From assembly GCA_028280485.1 (NCBI GenBank), contig JANQLS010000048.1:69577-133576 (forward strand): 64,000 bases of DNA, written 5' to 3'. A program made the translations under genes and the position numbers. Shown here piece after piece: positions 53,123 to 63,100 of the stretch (positions are counted from its first letter, which is position 1; each line of letters starts with the position of its first letter). The notes under the pieces were generated by a model that made no database searches, was not told where the DNA came from, and saw only the letters and a program-made list of their open reading frames with translations. This DNA is from Planctomycetota bacterium. GTDB taxonomy: Bacteria > Planctomycetota > UBA8108 > JACQVS01.

Positions 53123-55062
53123 GATTCGGCCTCAAGGATCTTTCCAATGGCTTCGAACCAGGTCGAAGCAAATTTGTTACGAGCTTGAGTTAATAGGGAA
53201 TCTTTATGCTTTTTAGATGCTTCAGCTAAATAACGTGCGCTGTGAAGCCGAGTTTCTTTACTTTTAGAGTTGAGCTGATGGATAAGAACTTTCCAAACTT
53301 CTTTCCTGAGGTCTTTAGTAATCTGATTTTCTGATTCTTTTAAACAGTCGCCGAGAAGGATGACTTCATCCGTTCTTAAATTTTGAATCTGGTTATTTGT
53401 TCGGACCGTGAGTAAAAGTAAAGTGAGGAAATACTCTGGTTTCCTCTTCATTAAAAACTTCGCAAGGGTTCGTTGGTGCTCCATGTCCCGGTTTTTTATG
53501 GTGTTTATAAGGAGCTGTTCTTGGTCGACGAGGTTCGGCTCGCGGTTCAATTTTTCGAGTTCAATCCAAGCTGCGAGAAATAGGTGTAGTAAGCTTTGGT
53601 CGCTCTTGGCATCATTCAATGCTCGCTGCTGGATCAGTATTCTTCCAATGTTAAATATTTTTAGCGGGGCGTGAGAAAGTAGCGAGTTTGCGATGAGCTC
53701 ATGGATTTCTTTAGAAGGGGCTTCTAAATAAGCAGCTAATTTTAGTTCCAACTGTTCGCTGAGCTCCGAGTTTAGATTTTCTCGAGAGGTGTGAAGCAAT
53801 TTAGAAAGAAAAGCGGCGTTTTGCTGAATTCGATCAATGGGCTCATTACGAATGGAAAGCTCTCCGTAAAGTAAATGCTCGGCCAAGGCATTTTGACTGA
53901 CCGAAAACAAGGCTTTGAAAACTTTCTCGCGTATCGGAACTGTGGATTGCTTAGAGATCTTGATTAGAGACTCTGTAGCTAACTTTTGGATAGAGCTATA
54001 GAGTGGCGAGCTGACAAATTTTTGAGTGCCATTCTCAGTCGCAGTGGTGGATTGAAGTTGGTGAGAAAGGACTAAAGCGTCGGCTAAGTCCACTCCATTT
54101 GTAGACTCACTGAGTGAATCCGGTTTCAAATTGGAATACTTTTGAGTCAACTCTAGCAATAAAACATCCGGGGCGAACTTTGCTAACAACGTTTTGGCAA
54201 TCTGTTTTGGCTTAGGCCAAGGTTTCCTGAAAATAAATTGCAGGATCGAAACATTCGTTTGAAGAGCTTCGTTGAGGATTTGACTCCCTTGCCTATTCTG
54301 TAAGAGCTTGTTATTCCAAGTTAAGGTGAGCTCTAAAAATTGAGAACTTCGGTTCTTCGAACATTCATTCAAAAGTAATGCATTGATCGTTGATAAGTTG
54401 AGGACTGAATTCAGTATGGAATCGACCTTAGGGTGAGCATTCACTTTTTCCGAAGCTTCAATGGGTGGTGGCAGTAGACGAATGTCGATGAGTTGAGCTG
54501 AGAATTCTTGAGTTTTTAGGCTCAAGGGAACCGTTGAATCGATACGTTGAAGGATCGCATCCAGATTTGCAGCTAAGAAGTTCCACGCGGGATCCCGTTG
54601 CTCGCTCCAATTGATGATTTGTTGTGCAAAAAAAGCTGGTGAGGTCGTGAAGGCTTGACTCAATCCGTAAATAGCCCAAGCTTTGAGATCTGCAGTACCT
54701 TTTAAGGAGGAGTGAGGATCTATTGGGCTGTTTGAATCCTTCTCAAGAGAGTGTAAGAGAGTTAACTTAAACTGTTCTTGAATTTCATCCGAAACTCCAG
54801 ATTGAACGAGGCTCACCCCCGATTTGATGGCATGGGTTTTCAAAAACTGAGGTGTTCGAGGGGATTTTAAAATTTCATTTATAGTTTCTAAATTTTCAGT
54901 TCGCTCATCGAGCGTCTTTGCGGCTTGAAGTTCATCGATATCTTGAATCGTTAAGGAGCAGCTTTGAACCAAGCCGAGGACCAGTAAGGAGCTGAGTTTG
55001 AAAATGGGATTCCATTTCGATGGAAACAAATCCCGGAAACTTTGAGTTAACATTCTTCCCAT
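53119..55062 (-). CDS. Large helical-repeat lipoprotein
   Basis: A 647-residue protein. The hydrophobic core after 'SFRDLFPSKWNPIFKLSSLL' ends in the lipobox LVQSC, cysteine at about 35, so the start may lie later at a better-placed codon. The body is nearly all helical, with HEAT/TPR-like pairs ('TIKNRDMEHQRTLAKFLMKR', 'RKEVWKVLIHQLNSKSKETR', LHSARYLAEASKKHKDSL). Its last four bases overlap the start of the collagen-like gene (ATGA), which implies translational coupling and a joint role at the cell surface. No enzymatic motif. Confidence 0.8.
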   Translation of the reverse strand: MGRMLTQSFRDLFPSKWNPIFKLSSLLVLGLVQSCSLTIQDIDELQAAKTLDERTENLETINEILKSPRTPQFLKTHAIKSGVSLVQSGVSDEIQEQFKLTLLHSLEKDSNSPIDPHSSLKGTADLKAWAIYGLSQAFTTSPAFFAQQIINWSEQRDPAWNFLAANLDAILQRIDSTVPLSLKTQEFSAQLIDIRLLPPPIEASEKVNAHPKVDSILNSVLNLSTINALLLNECSKNRSSQFLELTLTWNNKLLQNRQGSQILNEALQTNVSILQFIFRKPWPKPKQIAKTLLAKFAPDVLLLELTQKYSNLKPDSLSESTNGVDLADALVLSHQLQSTTATENGTQKFVSSPLYSSIQKLATESLIKISKQSTVPIREKVFKALFSVSQNALAEHLLYGELSIRNEPIDRIQQNAAFLSKLLHTSRENLNSELSEQLELKLAAYLEAPSKEIHELIANSLLSHAPLKIFNIGRILIQQRALNDAKSDQSLLHLFLAAWIELEKLNREPNLVDQEQLLINTIKNRDMEHQRTLAKFLMKRKPEYFLTLLLLTVRTNNQIQNLRTDEVILLGDCLKESENQITKDLRKEVWKVLIHQLNSKSKETRLHSARYLAEASKKHKDSLLTQARNKFASTWFEAIGKILEAES

Positions 55063-55414
55063 AGTATCCCGTAGCCAAATTCGCCAGAGTTTGGGCGCGA
55101 GACGTTTTAAAATTTCTAAACTCTGAATTTAAAGGCTCATTCAGGCCAAAGCCAGGCGGCATTGGCTACAGAAAATTGAAGAGCGAGACCACGACCAAAA
55201 ATCATTCGGTTTTAATCTCTGACGATTGAGTTAAACGCCTATTCAGTCGAAGGAGGAATTTTTTTAGATTTTTATTAGGATCCACGGTATTGCCGATCCA
55301 GACGGTTTTGCCAATTTCCCCAGTGCTCTTCAGGGAGTTCATTCGTTAAAATGGATAAAACATTTCGAAATACTTAGCTACTAAGGAAGTCCATTCGAAC
55401 GAGAGAGATGAACC
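55063..55414. other. Divergent promoter gap
   Basis: About 350 bp between divergent genes. The Tat-exported isomerase gene has AACGAGAGAGATG just before its start. A minus-strand frame of 76 codons overlaps the HEAT gene's start and is not supported. No hairpin or repeat was found. Confidence 0.4.
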
Positions 55415-56341
55415 ATGAATGATGATCAAATGAGTCGAAGGGGAATGCTCCAAGGAGCGGTGGCAGGAGGGCTGAGCCTAACAAGTCTTGCGAGCGTTAA
55501 TGGCTCCGCGCCCACCCGCCCCAAGAAGAGTCAGCATAAGATTTGCGCCTTCACCAAACCCTTTCAGTCTTTATCTTTTCAAGAGCTTTCCGACCGTATG
55601 AAAGAAGTGGGCTTCGATGGAATTGAAGGCACGATTCGCAAGGGAGGGCACATCGAACCCGAGGAGGTTCCCGATAAGCTTCCTGAGATGGTTGAAGCTT
55701 TAAAGAAGAATAATTTGGAGCTGACCATTATGGCTTCAAGCATCAACCAAGTGACCCCTTTAGTTGAGAAACAGCTTCAAACTGCAAGTAAGTTGGGTAT
55801 TAAACGATACCGAGTTCAGTACTATACTTACAACTTGAAGAAGCCCTTAATTCCTCAATTGAGAGAAGCACACAAGAAGGCTCGAGATCTGGCTCAGATG
55901 AATGCGGAGCTGGGGATAACGGCGTGTTACCAAAATCACGCTGGAGCTAAATATGTCGGAGCTCCAATTTGGGACTTAGAAATTTTGTTGAACGGCATTC
56001 CTCCTGAACATTTTGGGGTAGCCTTCGACATTCGTCACGCGACGGTAGAAGGCGGGACCACCTGGGAAACTCACTTTGCGTTGATCAAGAAAAGGATCCA
56101 AATCATCTACGTGAAAGATTTTCGGTGGGTGGATGGAAACCGAAAGCCCGTCAATGTTCCTTTGGGTTCGGAGGGATCGAGAGTCGATACTCGCTTTTTT
56201 AAGCTCCTCGCCCAATCGGGTTACCAAGGTCCTATCTCTCTTCATGAAGAGTATTTGAACCACAGGGATCCAAAAGAAGTACCTAAGCACTTACAGGCGA
56301 TGAAAAAGGATCTAAAAACCTTAAATTCTTGGATCCAGTAG
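55415..56341 (+). CDS. Tat-exported sugar isomerase/epimerase-like TIM barrel
   Basis: A 308-residue protein with a twin-arginine signal (MSRRGMLQGAVAGGLSLTSL, the SRR-G-x-L form) and a xylose-isomerase-like TIM barrel. Barrel text: KICAFTKPFQSLSFQELSDR, VGFDGIEGTIRKGGHIEPEE, 'NNLELTIMASSINQVTPLVE', ITACYQNHAGAKYVG, 'FGVAFDIRHATVEGGTTWET', 'IQIIYVKDFRWVDGN' and 'GYQGPISLHEEYLN'. Metal ligands expected of the family (Glu, Asp, His, Glu) are available at Asp in FDIRHA, His in YQNHAG and Glu in LHEEY. Family members isomerise or epimerise sugars or act on inositol-like compounds. Export suggests action on oligosaccharides in the periplasm. The DUF1080 protein gene follows 100 bp later. Confidence 0.9.
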   Translation: MNDDQMSRRGMLQGAVAGGLSLTSLASVNGSAPTRPKKSQHKICAFTKPFQSLSFQELSDRMKEVGFDGIEGTIRKGGHIEPEEVPDKLPEMVEALKKNNLELTIMASSINQVTPLVEKQLQTASKLGIKRYRVQYYTYNLKKPLIPQLREAHKKARDLAQMNAELGITACYQNHAGAKYVGAPIWDLEILLNGIPPEHFGVAFDIRHATVEGGTTWETHFALIKKRIQIIYVKDFRWVDGNRKPVNVPLGSEGSRVDTRFFKLLAQSGYQGPISLHEEYLNHRDPKEVPKHLQAMKKDLKTLNSWIQ

Positions 56342-56443
56342 CTTGAAGCTCAAATCTGAACTCATTTACAATAATAACTTCTGTTTAAACGTAGGCGCGA
56401 TCATTACATGAACACTCAATTTAAATTGAGAGAGAGGAAAACG

Positions 56444-57694
56444 ATGAATAAAAAGCATCTTTCATTATTCATTTCCTGTTGGATGGTGCTCTTGGCATCT
56501 TCAGTAGTTCTTGCTGACCATCACGGAAAGAAAAAAGTTGGCTGGGTTAAAATCTTTGATGGAAAAACTCTTAAGGGTTGGACTCAACGTAACGGTACGG
56601 CTACTTATCGAGTTGAAGATGGTGCCATCGTCGGAAAGACTAACGAAGGCAGCCCGAACTCCTTTTTATGCTCCAACAAAGAATACTCGAACTTTGAACT
56701 TAAATTTGAGGTTAAAGTCGACAATCGACTGAACTCGGGAGTTCAAATTCGATCTAACACCAAAGGTGGTCCCCGAGGCCGAGTGAATGGTCCTCAAGTG
56801 GAAATCGAAGCCAGTGGTAAAAAGGGAGCTGAATCCGGTTATATCTACGGTGAAGCTGCCGGCGGCTGGATGACTCCTAAAAACAAGCTCATTCCTCATA
56901 AGCATTTTAAAGACGGGGAATGGAATAAGTACAAAGTTCTCGCTTTAGGCCCACGTTTCATGGTGTGGATCAATGGGCATTTGATTTCAGATTTAGTCGA
57001 TTACAAAAAATTCGAAACTCATCCCAAAGGATTCATCGGTCTTCAAGTTCATGGTATCCGCAAAGGGACGGGGCCTTATGAAGTCGCCTGGAAAAACATT
57101 GAAGTTCGAGAAATCCCAACCAAAGACAAAAAATGGGTGTCACTTTTTAATGGCAAAGATTTAAAGAGCTGGCAAAAAACTTCAGGTAACTGGCTCATTG
57201 AAAAGGGTGGTGTACTCAAAATTCAGCCTCGTAAAGGTGAAAAAGGCTGGCAGAGATACGGAGACTATATCTATACCAAGAAGAAGTACAAAGACTTCAT
57301 TTTAGATATGGAGTACTCTTATCCTGAAAAAGGAAACAGCGGTATTTATTTCCGTATTGGGGATACCAAAGATCCGGTTAAAACGGGTATTGAATCCCAG
57401 ATCTTAGATTCTTCTAAGAAGGGAGACAAGCTTACCGCTCACGATCACGGTGGGATCATCAGCACCGTTGCTGCGAAGAAAAACATGTCGAAGAAGCCCG
57501 GTGAGTGGAATCATATTACGATCACTTGTATCGGTTCCCATCTCCATGTTTTCTTGAATGGAGAGCCTATCGTCGACATCGACCTCAGCAAAACTCCCGT
57601 TAAAGATCGCCCCTTAGAAGGTTACATCGGCCTTCAAGATCACGGCGTACCGAATAACATCTCGTTTAAGAATATTCGGATTATGGAGATTTGA
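56444..57694 (+). CDS. Secreted protein with two DUF1080 domains
   Basis: The frame opens at 56408, but the ATG at 56444 follows GAGAGAGGAAAACG and gives the signal peptide MNKKHLSLFISCWMVLLASS, cleavage near VLA-DH, so I start there (416 residues). Two DUF1080 (LamG-like, 3-keto-glycoside hydrolase) domains follow. The first runs about 30-215: 'WVKIFDGKTLKGWTQRNGTA', 'YSNFELKFEVKVDNRLNSGV', WNKYKVLALGPRFMVWINGH. The second runs about 230-416: 'WVSLFNGKDLKSWQKTSGNW', FILDMEYSYPEKGNSGIYFR, WNHITITCIGSHLHVFLNGE. Some DUF1080 proteins cleave 3-keto-disaccharides. The pairing with the Tat-exported isomerase suggests periplasmic sugar work. A strong terminator follows at 57812. Confidence 0.92.
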   Translation: MNKKHLSLFISCWMVLLASSVVLADHHGKKKVGWVKIFDGKTLKGWTQRNGTATYRVEDGAIVGKTNEGSPNSFLCSNKEYSNFELKFEVKVDNRLNSGVQIRSNTKGGPRGRVNGPQVEIEASGKKGAESGYIYGEAAGGWMTPKNKLIPHKHFKDGEWNKYKVLALGPRFMVWINGHLISDLVDYKKFETHPKGFIGLQVHGIRKGTGPYEVAWKNIEVREIPTKDKKWVSLFNGKDLKSWQKTSGNWLIEKGGVLKIQPRKGEKGWQRYGDYIYTKKKYKDFILDMEYSYPEKGNSGIYFRIGDTKDPVKTGIESQILDSSKKGDKLTAHDHGGIISTVAAKKNMSKKPGEWNHITITCIGSHLHVFLNGEPIVDIDLSKTPVKDRPLEGYIGLQDHGVPNNISFKNIRIMEI

Positions 57695-57727
57695 TCTTCG
57701 TTTAAAATCGTTAAAAAAGCCCGCAGT

Positions 57728-58201
57728 GTAGTCCGCACGATTCTCGTGCGGCCTTCCTGACTTAGCCTATTAAACTTTCGAATCAATTTAATCCCAAGCT
57801 AACGTAATACTAAAAACCGTCCCGCTCCGCGGGGCGGTTTTTTTGTAATCCAATCAATATTTAATTCTTAATCCGCCTCAAGCGATGACTCGAATAAGTT
57901 AAAATATGAAAAGCAAAATTTATAATCGTTGCCAGAGATGGCCGCAGGCGGAGAGGCTGTGAATTTTTAGCCCAAAACCGATGAACTTTCTTTTATCCCT
58001 CGCTAAAGCTTCGGGCTTGAAGGGCGCGAATCGCTTTCATTTTTTAATTTGTAGCAAAGGATTTCACGCAATCTATCTCTAAATAAGTATTGAAATCACC
58101 AACCTCCCAAGCCCGAAGCTTTAGCGAGGGATAATGGAGTGTCATTTGGCTTAAAGATTGATATACACTAAAAATTCACAACCTCGGAGCGTGCGGACTA
58201 C
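57728..58201. repeat. Nested inverted-repeat region
   Basis: Three pairs of inverted arms are nested in this gap. Outermost: GTAGTCCGCACG at 57728-57739 against CGTGCGGACTAC at 58190-58201. Middle: GAGGCTGTGAATTTTTAG at 57953-57970 against CTAAAAATTCACAACCTC at 58168-58185, one mismatch. Innermost: 25 exact bases at 57994-58018 and 58109-58133 (key phrase CCCGAAGCTTTAGCGAGGG). Near the left end CCGCACGA-TTC-TCGTGCGG (57733-57751) is a local hairpin. The right arm reaches the stop of the deacetylase gene. The innermost phrase belongs to the same family as the repeats at 59862-60094. No frame of coding quality lies inside. Possible roles are a miniature mobile element or folded 3'-end RNA. Confidence 0.85.
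57812..57845 (+). terminator. Rho-independent terminator
   Basis: AACCGTCCCGC, loop TCC, GCGGGGCGGTT gives an 11-bp stem with one G-T wobble, followed directly by seven T in total. It lies about 120 bp after the DUF1080 gene stop. A-rich sequence on the left side could also serve the opposite strand. Confidence 0.85.
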
Positions 58202-59844
58202 TTTGTCGGTCCAATATACTCTTTCGCGACGACGATGTTGTCGAAGTCGACGATATTGATCTGCTGTTGAGTCCAGCGGTTGGTGATGTAGGCTTCAACG
58301 GTTAAGGCATTCGCCATCAAAGTTTTTGAATCTCGCCACTTGATGCCTTTGAAATGACCTTGGAGCTTTCCATCGATCCAAAAGGCTTGCTCACCATCGG
58401 CTTTGCCGGGAGTGTTGTGCTTGATCATAAATTCACAACAGATCCAAACTTCTTTTTTGATGTTGTGAGCATCGATGGGGCGAAAAGCGTTGCCCCAGTA
58501 CTTTCCATCTCGCGAAGGTTTCATTTCGGACCAATAGGAATAAAAATTCCAACGTCCCGGAGCGGGCCAGCGTCGCCAATTACCCCAGGGTTCGAGGGCT
58601 GTTGAAAATCGATCGTGCCCATTTGGTTTTTTACCTGCTCCTCCGAAGCCACTCCACTTGTCTCTACCCTGTAAGCTTTTGTTGGCTCTCAGGGTCACGA
58701 AATGGTGAACGTAATGGCATTTCTCATTGAAGCGAGTATAAAAACGAATAAAGAGAGTGTCATTTGATTTAAACCAACGGGTCATGCCTCCGCCGGTATT
58801 CTCAGAGATATTTCCCGTTACTCTCAGCGAAGTCTTACCCACTATTCCTTTCTCTTTATTCTTGATAAGGCTCAAGACTTTCTTGTTTTTATTCCGAACT
58901 TCCTCCCAACGTTTTTGATAGCCCGGCTTTTCAAAGTCTTCACTAAAGATAACCGAAGGATGCTTTTGAATTCCTTGATCCGAAGGATATTTGTTAGCAA
59001 ACCCCATCCCTTCAGGGAGTTCTTCTTCTTGAATGCGTTTTTTCCTAAGTTTCACAATCTTCATAAAGTCATCGGGTTCTCTTTTGGGATCAACGTATTT
59101 TTTGAGATCTCTTAAAGCGATAACCGTGTATTTATTCTTATGAAGATACTCCATATAAGAGGCAAAGCGCTCTTTGGGAGTGTGTACCCAGGGATGTTCA
59201 TTGTCGGGAGCACCGTGAAATTGAAGAATCGCAATTTTCCCATCTTTGGCTTGCTCAACTGCTCGAACGAGATCCGCCATGTTCCAATCGGGGCGAGCAT
59301 CTCCGGCAGAGGGTAAGAAGAGGGGATGATCTTTATTGGGCTCGTAGGCTACTCCTCGACCGTAAGTATAGGGGTATTCAGGTGAACCCCCTCGACGCGC
59401 GAATTGAATACCGTGTTCTCTAAGAATCTTAAAGGCCTTCTCCGTCGTCGCGTTGCCGGGCCAAGCGAAGGTGGTCGGCCGGGGGATTCCATACTCCTTA
59501 CATTTTTTTTCGATCGCAGTGAGTTGCTCGGATAAGCGTTTGTAAGTTTGATCCGTGACTCCAATATGATCGCGAGTATGGTTTCCAATTTCGAAACCGT
59601 CGTCGTGAAGACTTTTGATTTCTTTCCAGGTCATGTAGTCTTTCTTGTTGGATTTGAATGAAAATCCTTCCGTGATGAAGAAGGTCGCATTGAAACCATA
59701 CTTTTTAAGGATAGGGCGAACCACGGTATAGTGGGATTTCACCGAATCATCGAAAGTTAGTACGACGAGTTTATCGGGAACGGGATCGAGTGCGAAGAGG
59801 GAGGGGGAGAGGAGAAGGAGGAAGAATGAGAGTTGGATTTTCAT
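58198..59844 (-). CDS. Secreted polysaccharide deacetylase with extra lectin-like domain
   Basis: A 548-residue protein with a signal peptide (MKIQLSFFLLLLSPSLFALD, cleavage near FA-LD). A NodB/CE4 polysaccharide deacetylase domain covers about 22-250: catalytic motif TFDDSV (Asp32/Asp33), zinc ligands in NHTRDH (His89, His93), then 'TTFAWPGNATTEKAFKILRE' and ILQFHGAPD. These enzymes remove acetyl groups from chitin-, peptidoglycan- or xylan-type polymers. The C-terminal half (about 305-545) is a beta-sandwich of the LamG or polysaccharide-lyase-like type ('FSEDFEKPGYQKRWEEVRNK', FIRFYTRFNEKCHYVHHFVT, EQAFWIDGKLQGHFKGIKWR), probably for binding sugar. Its 3' end sits inside the nested inverted repeat. 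Confidence 0.92.
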   Translation of the reverse strand: MKIQLSFFLLLLSPSLFALDPVPDKLVVLTFDDSVKSHYTVVRPILKKYGFNATFFITEGFSFKSNKKDYMTWKEIKSLHDDGFEIGNHTRDHIGVTDQTYKRLSEQLTAIEKKCKEYGIPRPTTFAWPGNATTEKAFKILREHGIQFARRGGSPEYPYTYGRGVAYEPNKDHPLFLPSAGDARPDWNMADLVRAVEQAKDGKIAILQFHGAPDNEHPWVHTPKERFASYMEYLHKNKYTVIALRDLKKYVDPKREPDDFMKIVKLRKKRIQEEELPEGMGFANKYPSDQGIQKHPSVIFSEDFEKPGYQKRWEEVRNKNKKVLSLIKNKEKGIVGKTSLRVTGNISENTGGGMTRWFKSNDTLFIRFYTRFNEKCHYVHHFVTLRANKSLQGRDKWSGFGGAGKKPNGHDRFSTALEPWGNWRRWPAPGRWNFYSYWSEMKPSRDGKYWGNAFRPIDAHNIKKEVWICCEFMIKHNTPGKADGEQAFWIDGKLQGHFKGIKWRDSKTLMANALTVEAYITNRWTQQQINIVDFDNIVVAKEYIGPTK

Positions 59845-59861
59845 GATTAGCGATAAAATGT

Positions 59862-60094
59862 TTTAGTAAGCCCGGAGCGTAAGCGACGGGAGGTTTTTAG
59901 TGCTTTCAAACTTTGGCGTAGTAGCCGCCTTAAATTCATTTAGTAAGCCCGGAGCGTAAGCGACGGGATCTTTTCTCGTTTTGACTGAAAAGTCACTTAG
60001 AATTGTGGGTAAGAACGAATCGAGCGCCCATATTTAAGAACACTTTTATACCTAATTCACCCAAACCCGTGGCTGACGCTCCGGGCTTACTAAA
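59862..60094. repeat. Three copies of a planctomycete-type palindromic repeat
   Basis: Exact 30-base copies at 59862-59891 and 59939-59968, beginning TTTAGTAAGCCCGGAGCGTA and ending AGCGACGGGA. An inverted copy with two changes lies at 60066-60094 (key phrase CTGACGCTCCGGGCTTACTA). The first and third face each other and could pair over about 170 bases. The same core, AAGCCCG-AGC-TNAGCGA-GGG, occurs in the nested repeat at 57994 and 58109. Such sequences are typical intergenic repeats of planctomycete genomes, in my recollection. They lie between the deacetylase and the TPR-like gene and carry no gene. Confidence 0.9.
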
Positions 60095-60136
60095 TCGTGC
60101 TATAGTAAACTTGTGAGGAATGAATCGATGGGGAAA

Positions 60137-63100
60137 TTAAGGATTCGCCACAATCTCAGTTTCTTGAACTTTCCCATTGAGCGCTTCTTCCGTGACGGCG
60201 CCCAACTCCAAGTCTAAGACCATGTCACTTGAAGTTTGATTGGTTTGGTGCACGCTGAGAGCGATGATGTTGGTTCCCTTTACGAAGAGTTCGGGTGAGA
60301 TGAAAACTCGTTCCCATTTTCCTTCGGAAACGGCTTTAGGGGCTTTAGTCGTCGCGGTGACGTTCCCTGCGGGCATATTGAACCGGCCGACTTCTTTTCC
60401 ATTCACATAAAGCACTGAACCATCATCTGTTCTGACATTGGCGAAGATGCGTTTGAAGTTTTTGCCTTCAGGAATTTCAACTTTTCTTCTGAACCAGACC
60501 GTGATGTTTTTCTTCTTTGCATCACCACCGAAAGAAACTGTTGATTTGATGTCGCTTTCGCCGTATCCCAAGGGAGCTGTTCCCATGATCCAGCTTGAAT
60601 CATCAAAATGGATTTGATTCCATTTAGCGGGGGGCGCTTCTTTTTTATCCCAGAATTTCCAGCCACCATCTCCTTTTCGAACTAAGTATTCAGCTCGCTT
60701 CAGAGCGCTGATGAGATAAATCTCTCCATTGGGATTGAGGGATTGCCACCTGCTGTTGAGCCAAGGACGAACTTTAACTCTCACCAAGTTCGATTTATCG
60801 GTGTTCTTAAGTTTTCCTTGAACGAGATCCCATGCTTTACCTTTTCCGTCGACAACTCCCTCTTCCGTCCACTTAAAGTTGTGATTCCCGCGTTCGTAAA
60901 CGTGAGCTAAGCGGTTAGTGAGATCGTAGAATACGACCACTGGCTTTCCGTCGATCGTATCTAAGATGACCCGTTCGTCGGCGAGTTGCTGGTGTTGGTA
61001 GAGTTTCGCTTGTCGGCTGTTCAAGTAGGCGTAACCAAAAATATTGGGACTTCTACTCGCTTTTACTCTTTGATAATAACGGTCCGCCCAAGTTTCTCTG
61101 ACTTTGATATCTTCAGACTGTTGAGATAACTCACTCGCAATATCGATGAGGTCATCGTGAAGGGTGTATTTAACTGTTTGGTCGGCGATAGCCAAAGTTG
61201 CTTCTAATGAATCGTGAGCGTGAACTTCACGAAGGAGAGTCTTGATTCGGTCTAAGCGCAATTGACCTTTCATTAAGAGTTCGCTTTCGATTTCGGCGGC
61301 CTCTACATTTTGTTGAGCCTTTCTCAATGAATCTGAAACCCAAAGCTTACTTTCCGATCTTGACCAATTGTCGATCGACTTCAATTGGGCGAGAGTCCAA
61401 CTGGCATCGTCGTGGAAGTCGAGTTGAGTTTGGCGGTAGGCGATCAAACTCAAAACTTGCAAGGCATCGTTTCCTCTGAGCTTTTTCGCTGCATGGCTTT
61501 TAAGAATGGTTTCACTCGCCTTGCGTAACCACTCATCGGGTGATTTCCATTCCGCCATCGTTTCGGGGAACCAGGTATTCAGTTGAGCACTCGTCAATTG
61601 GCTTTGATTGGCCGAACGAGATCTCGAAGAAGTGAAGTAATAACCTCCGTAGACGGGGTCGTAGACCCTGGAGTAAAGAGATTTAGGAGTCCAATTGATG
61701 ATGGCTTCTAAGCCCTTCGCCGCTTCTTCAGCTTTTCCGGCTGCGGCGAGGTACTTCGTGACATCTTGAACGATGAGTTGATTCTGACCGGTATAAGTCT
61801 CTATTGCAGAGAGACAAAGCTTTTCACATTGAGTGAAGACATCCTGAATCGGAAGGATTTGGCTCCAAGCTCTCAATGTCAGGCGATCTTGAGAAATATT
61901 ATCCGCGGGATTTCCAGTTGAGTAGGTTGCACTCAGTTGAACCAATTTTTGAATCGTTTTCTTACGCAGCTCGCCCTTGAATCGCTTTGTGACTTCAGCG
62001 ATGGGGTCGACATTAACATTTGAACGCCCCGGGTAATAGTAAACATTGCTGTAACTAGCAGAACGAGTTCTGCCTAGAGCTTTTCCCCACAAGTAGAGAT
62101 TAGCAGCCACATCGTGTTTACCCCGATCACTCAGGCACTGGGCCAAGGTATTGATAAATCCTTGGTCCGTAGGAGAAACCCGCGAGATCATCAGATCTAA
62201 GCACTGATCTAACTTTTCACTCTTGTATTCTTTTTGAATGACGATCATACGAAGGAGGGTGAGGACGCCTAATTTATCCAAGTCACCTTCAGTGTAACGC
62301 TTGAAGTAATCATTGAAGACTTCATCGACCTTCTCAGTCTTCAGGGCGTTTTTCGCTTTTGCGTTGAGAAGGGCATCGAAATCGCCGCCTCCGTAGCTAT
62401 TGGGATTGAGAGTACTCAACCAGCGGGAGGCTTCATCTTTAACGAATTCTTCTTCGGCCAAGGCCTCAACGATATGTTCTTGCTTCGGACGAGGAATTTT
62501 AGCGCGCTCTTCAGCTCGCTTCTGATCGTAGAGGAATTTTTCCAAGCCACCCGGAGGAACAGGAATGGAGGGAGCCTTCGTCGTCGTCGTTCGGGTCGTG
62601 GGCCATCGGTAGCGATAGCTACCGTAGTAATAACCGAAACCATAATTGAAGTAACGATTATCCAATGACTCGAATTGACGCCAGAGTCTTCTCAACTGGT
62701 TTTTAGCTTCATCGGTTTTCTTATCGTCGTAGGCTTTCTTTAAGAAAGAGATACTCGGGCGTTGAAGCTTCTTCTCTTTCTCTTCCTTTTTCTCGGCTTC
62801 AGCTTTCTTAGGCTCTTTGCCTTCTTCGGCGGGCTTTGCATTTGTTCCCGTAGCCGCGGTTGCGGGAGCGGCTGCAGCTGCTCCTGAACTTGCGGTCGTT
62901 GCGGGTGTAATCGGAGTTGCTGGGGTTAAGGGAGCAGCCGGTTGAATCGCCGTTGCTGGTTTTGTTCCAGTGGCGGGCTTTGTACTTGTCTTCGAAGTAG
63001 CAGCTTGGCTTTTCGCTTTATTAGTCGTGGTCTTTGCTGGAGTCGCTGCTTTTTTCTTTACGGGTGGAGTTGTTTTCGTTGCTGGTTTTGCTTGAGTTTT

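Noticed and set aside
57971..58167. Possible CRISPR array from repeated AAGCCCG phrases
   Set aside because: The copies are inverted and not regularly spaced direct repeats, and no cas gene is present.
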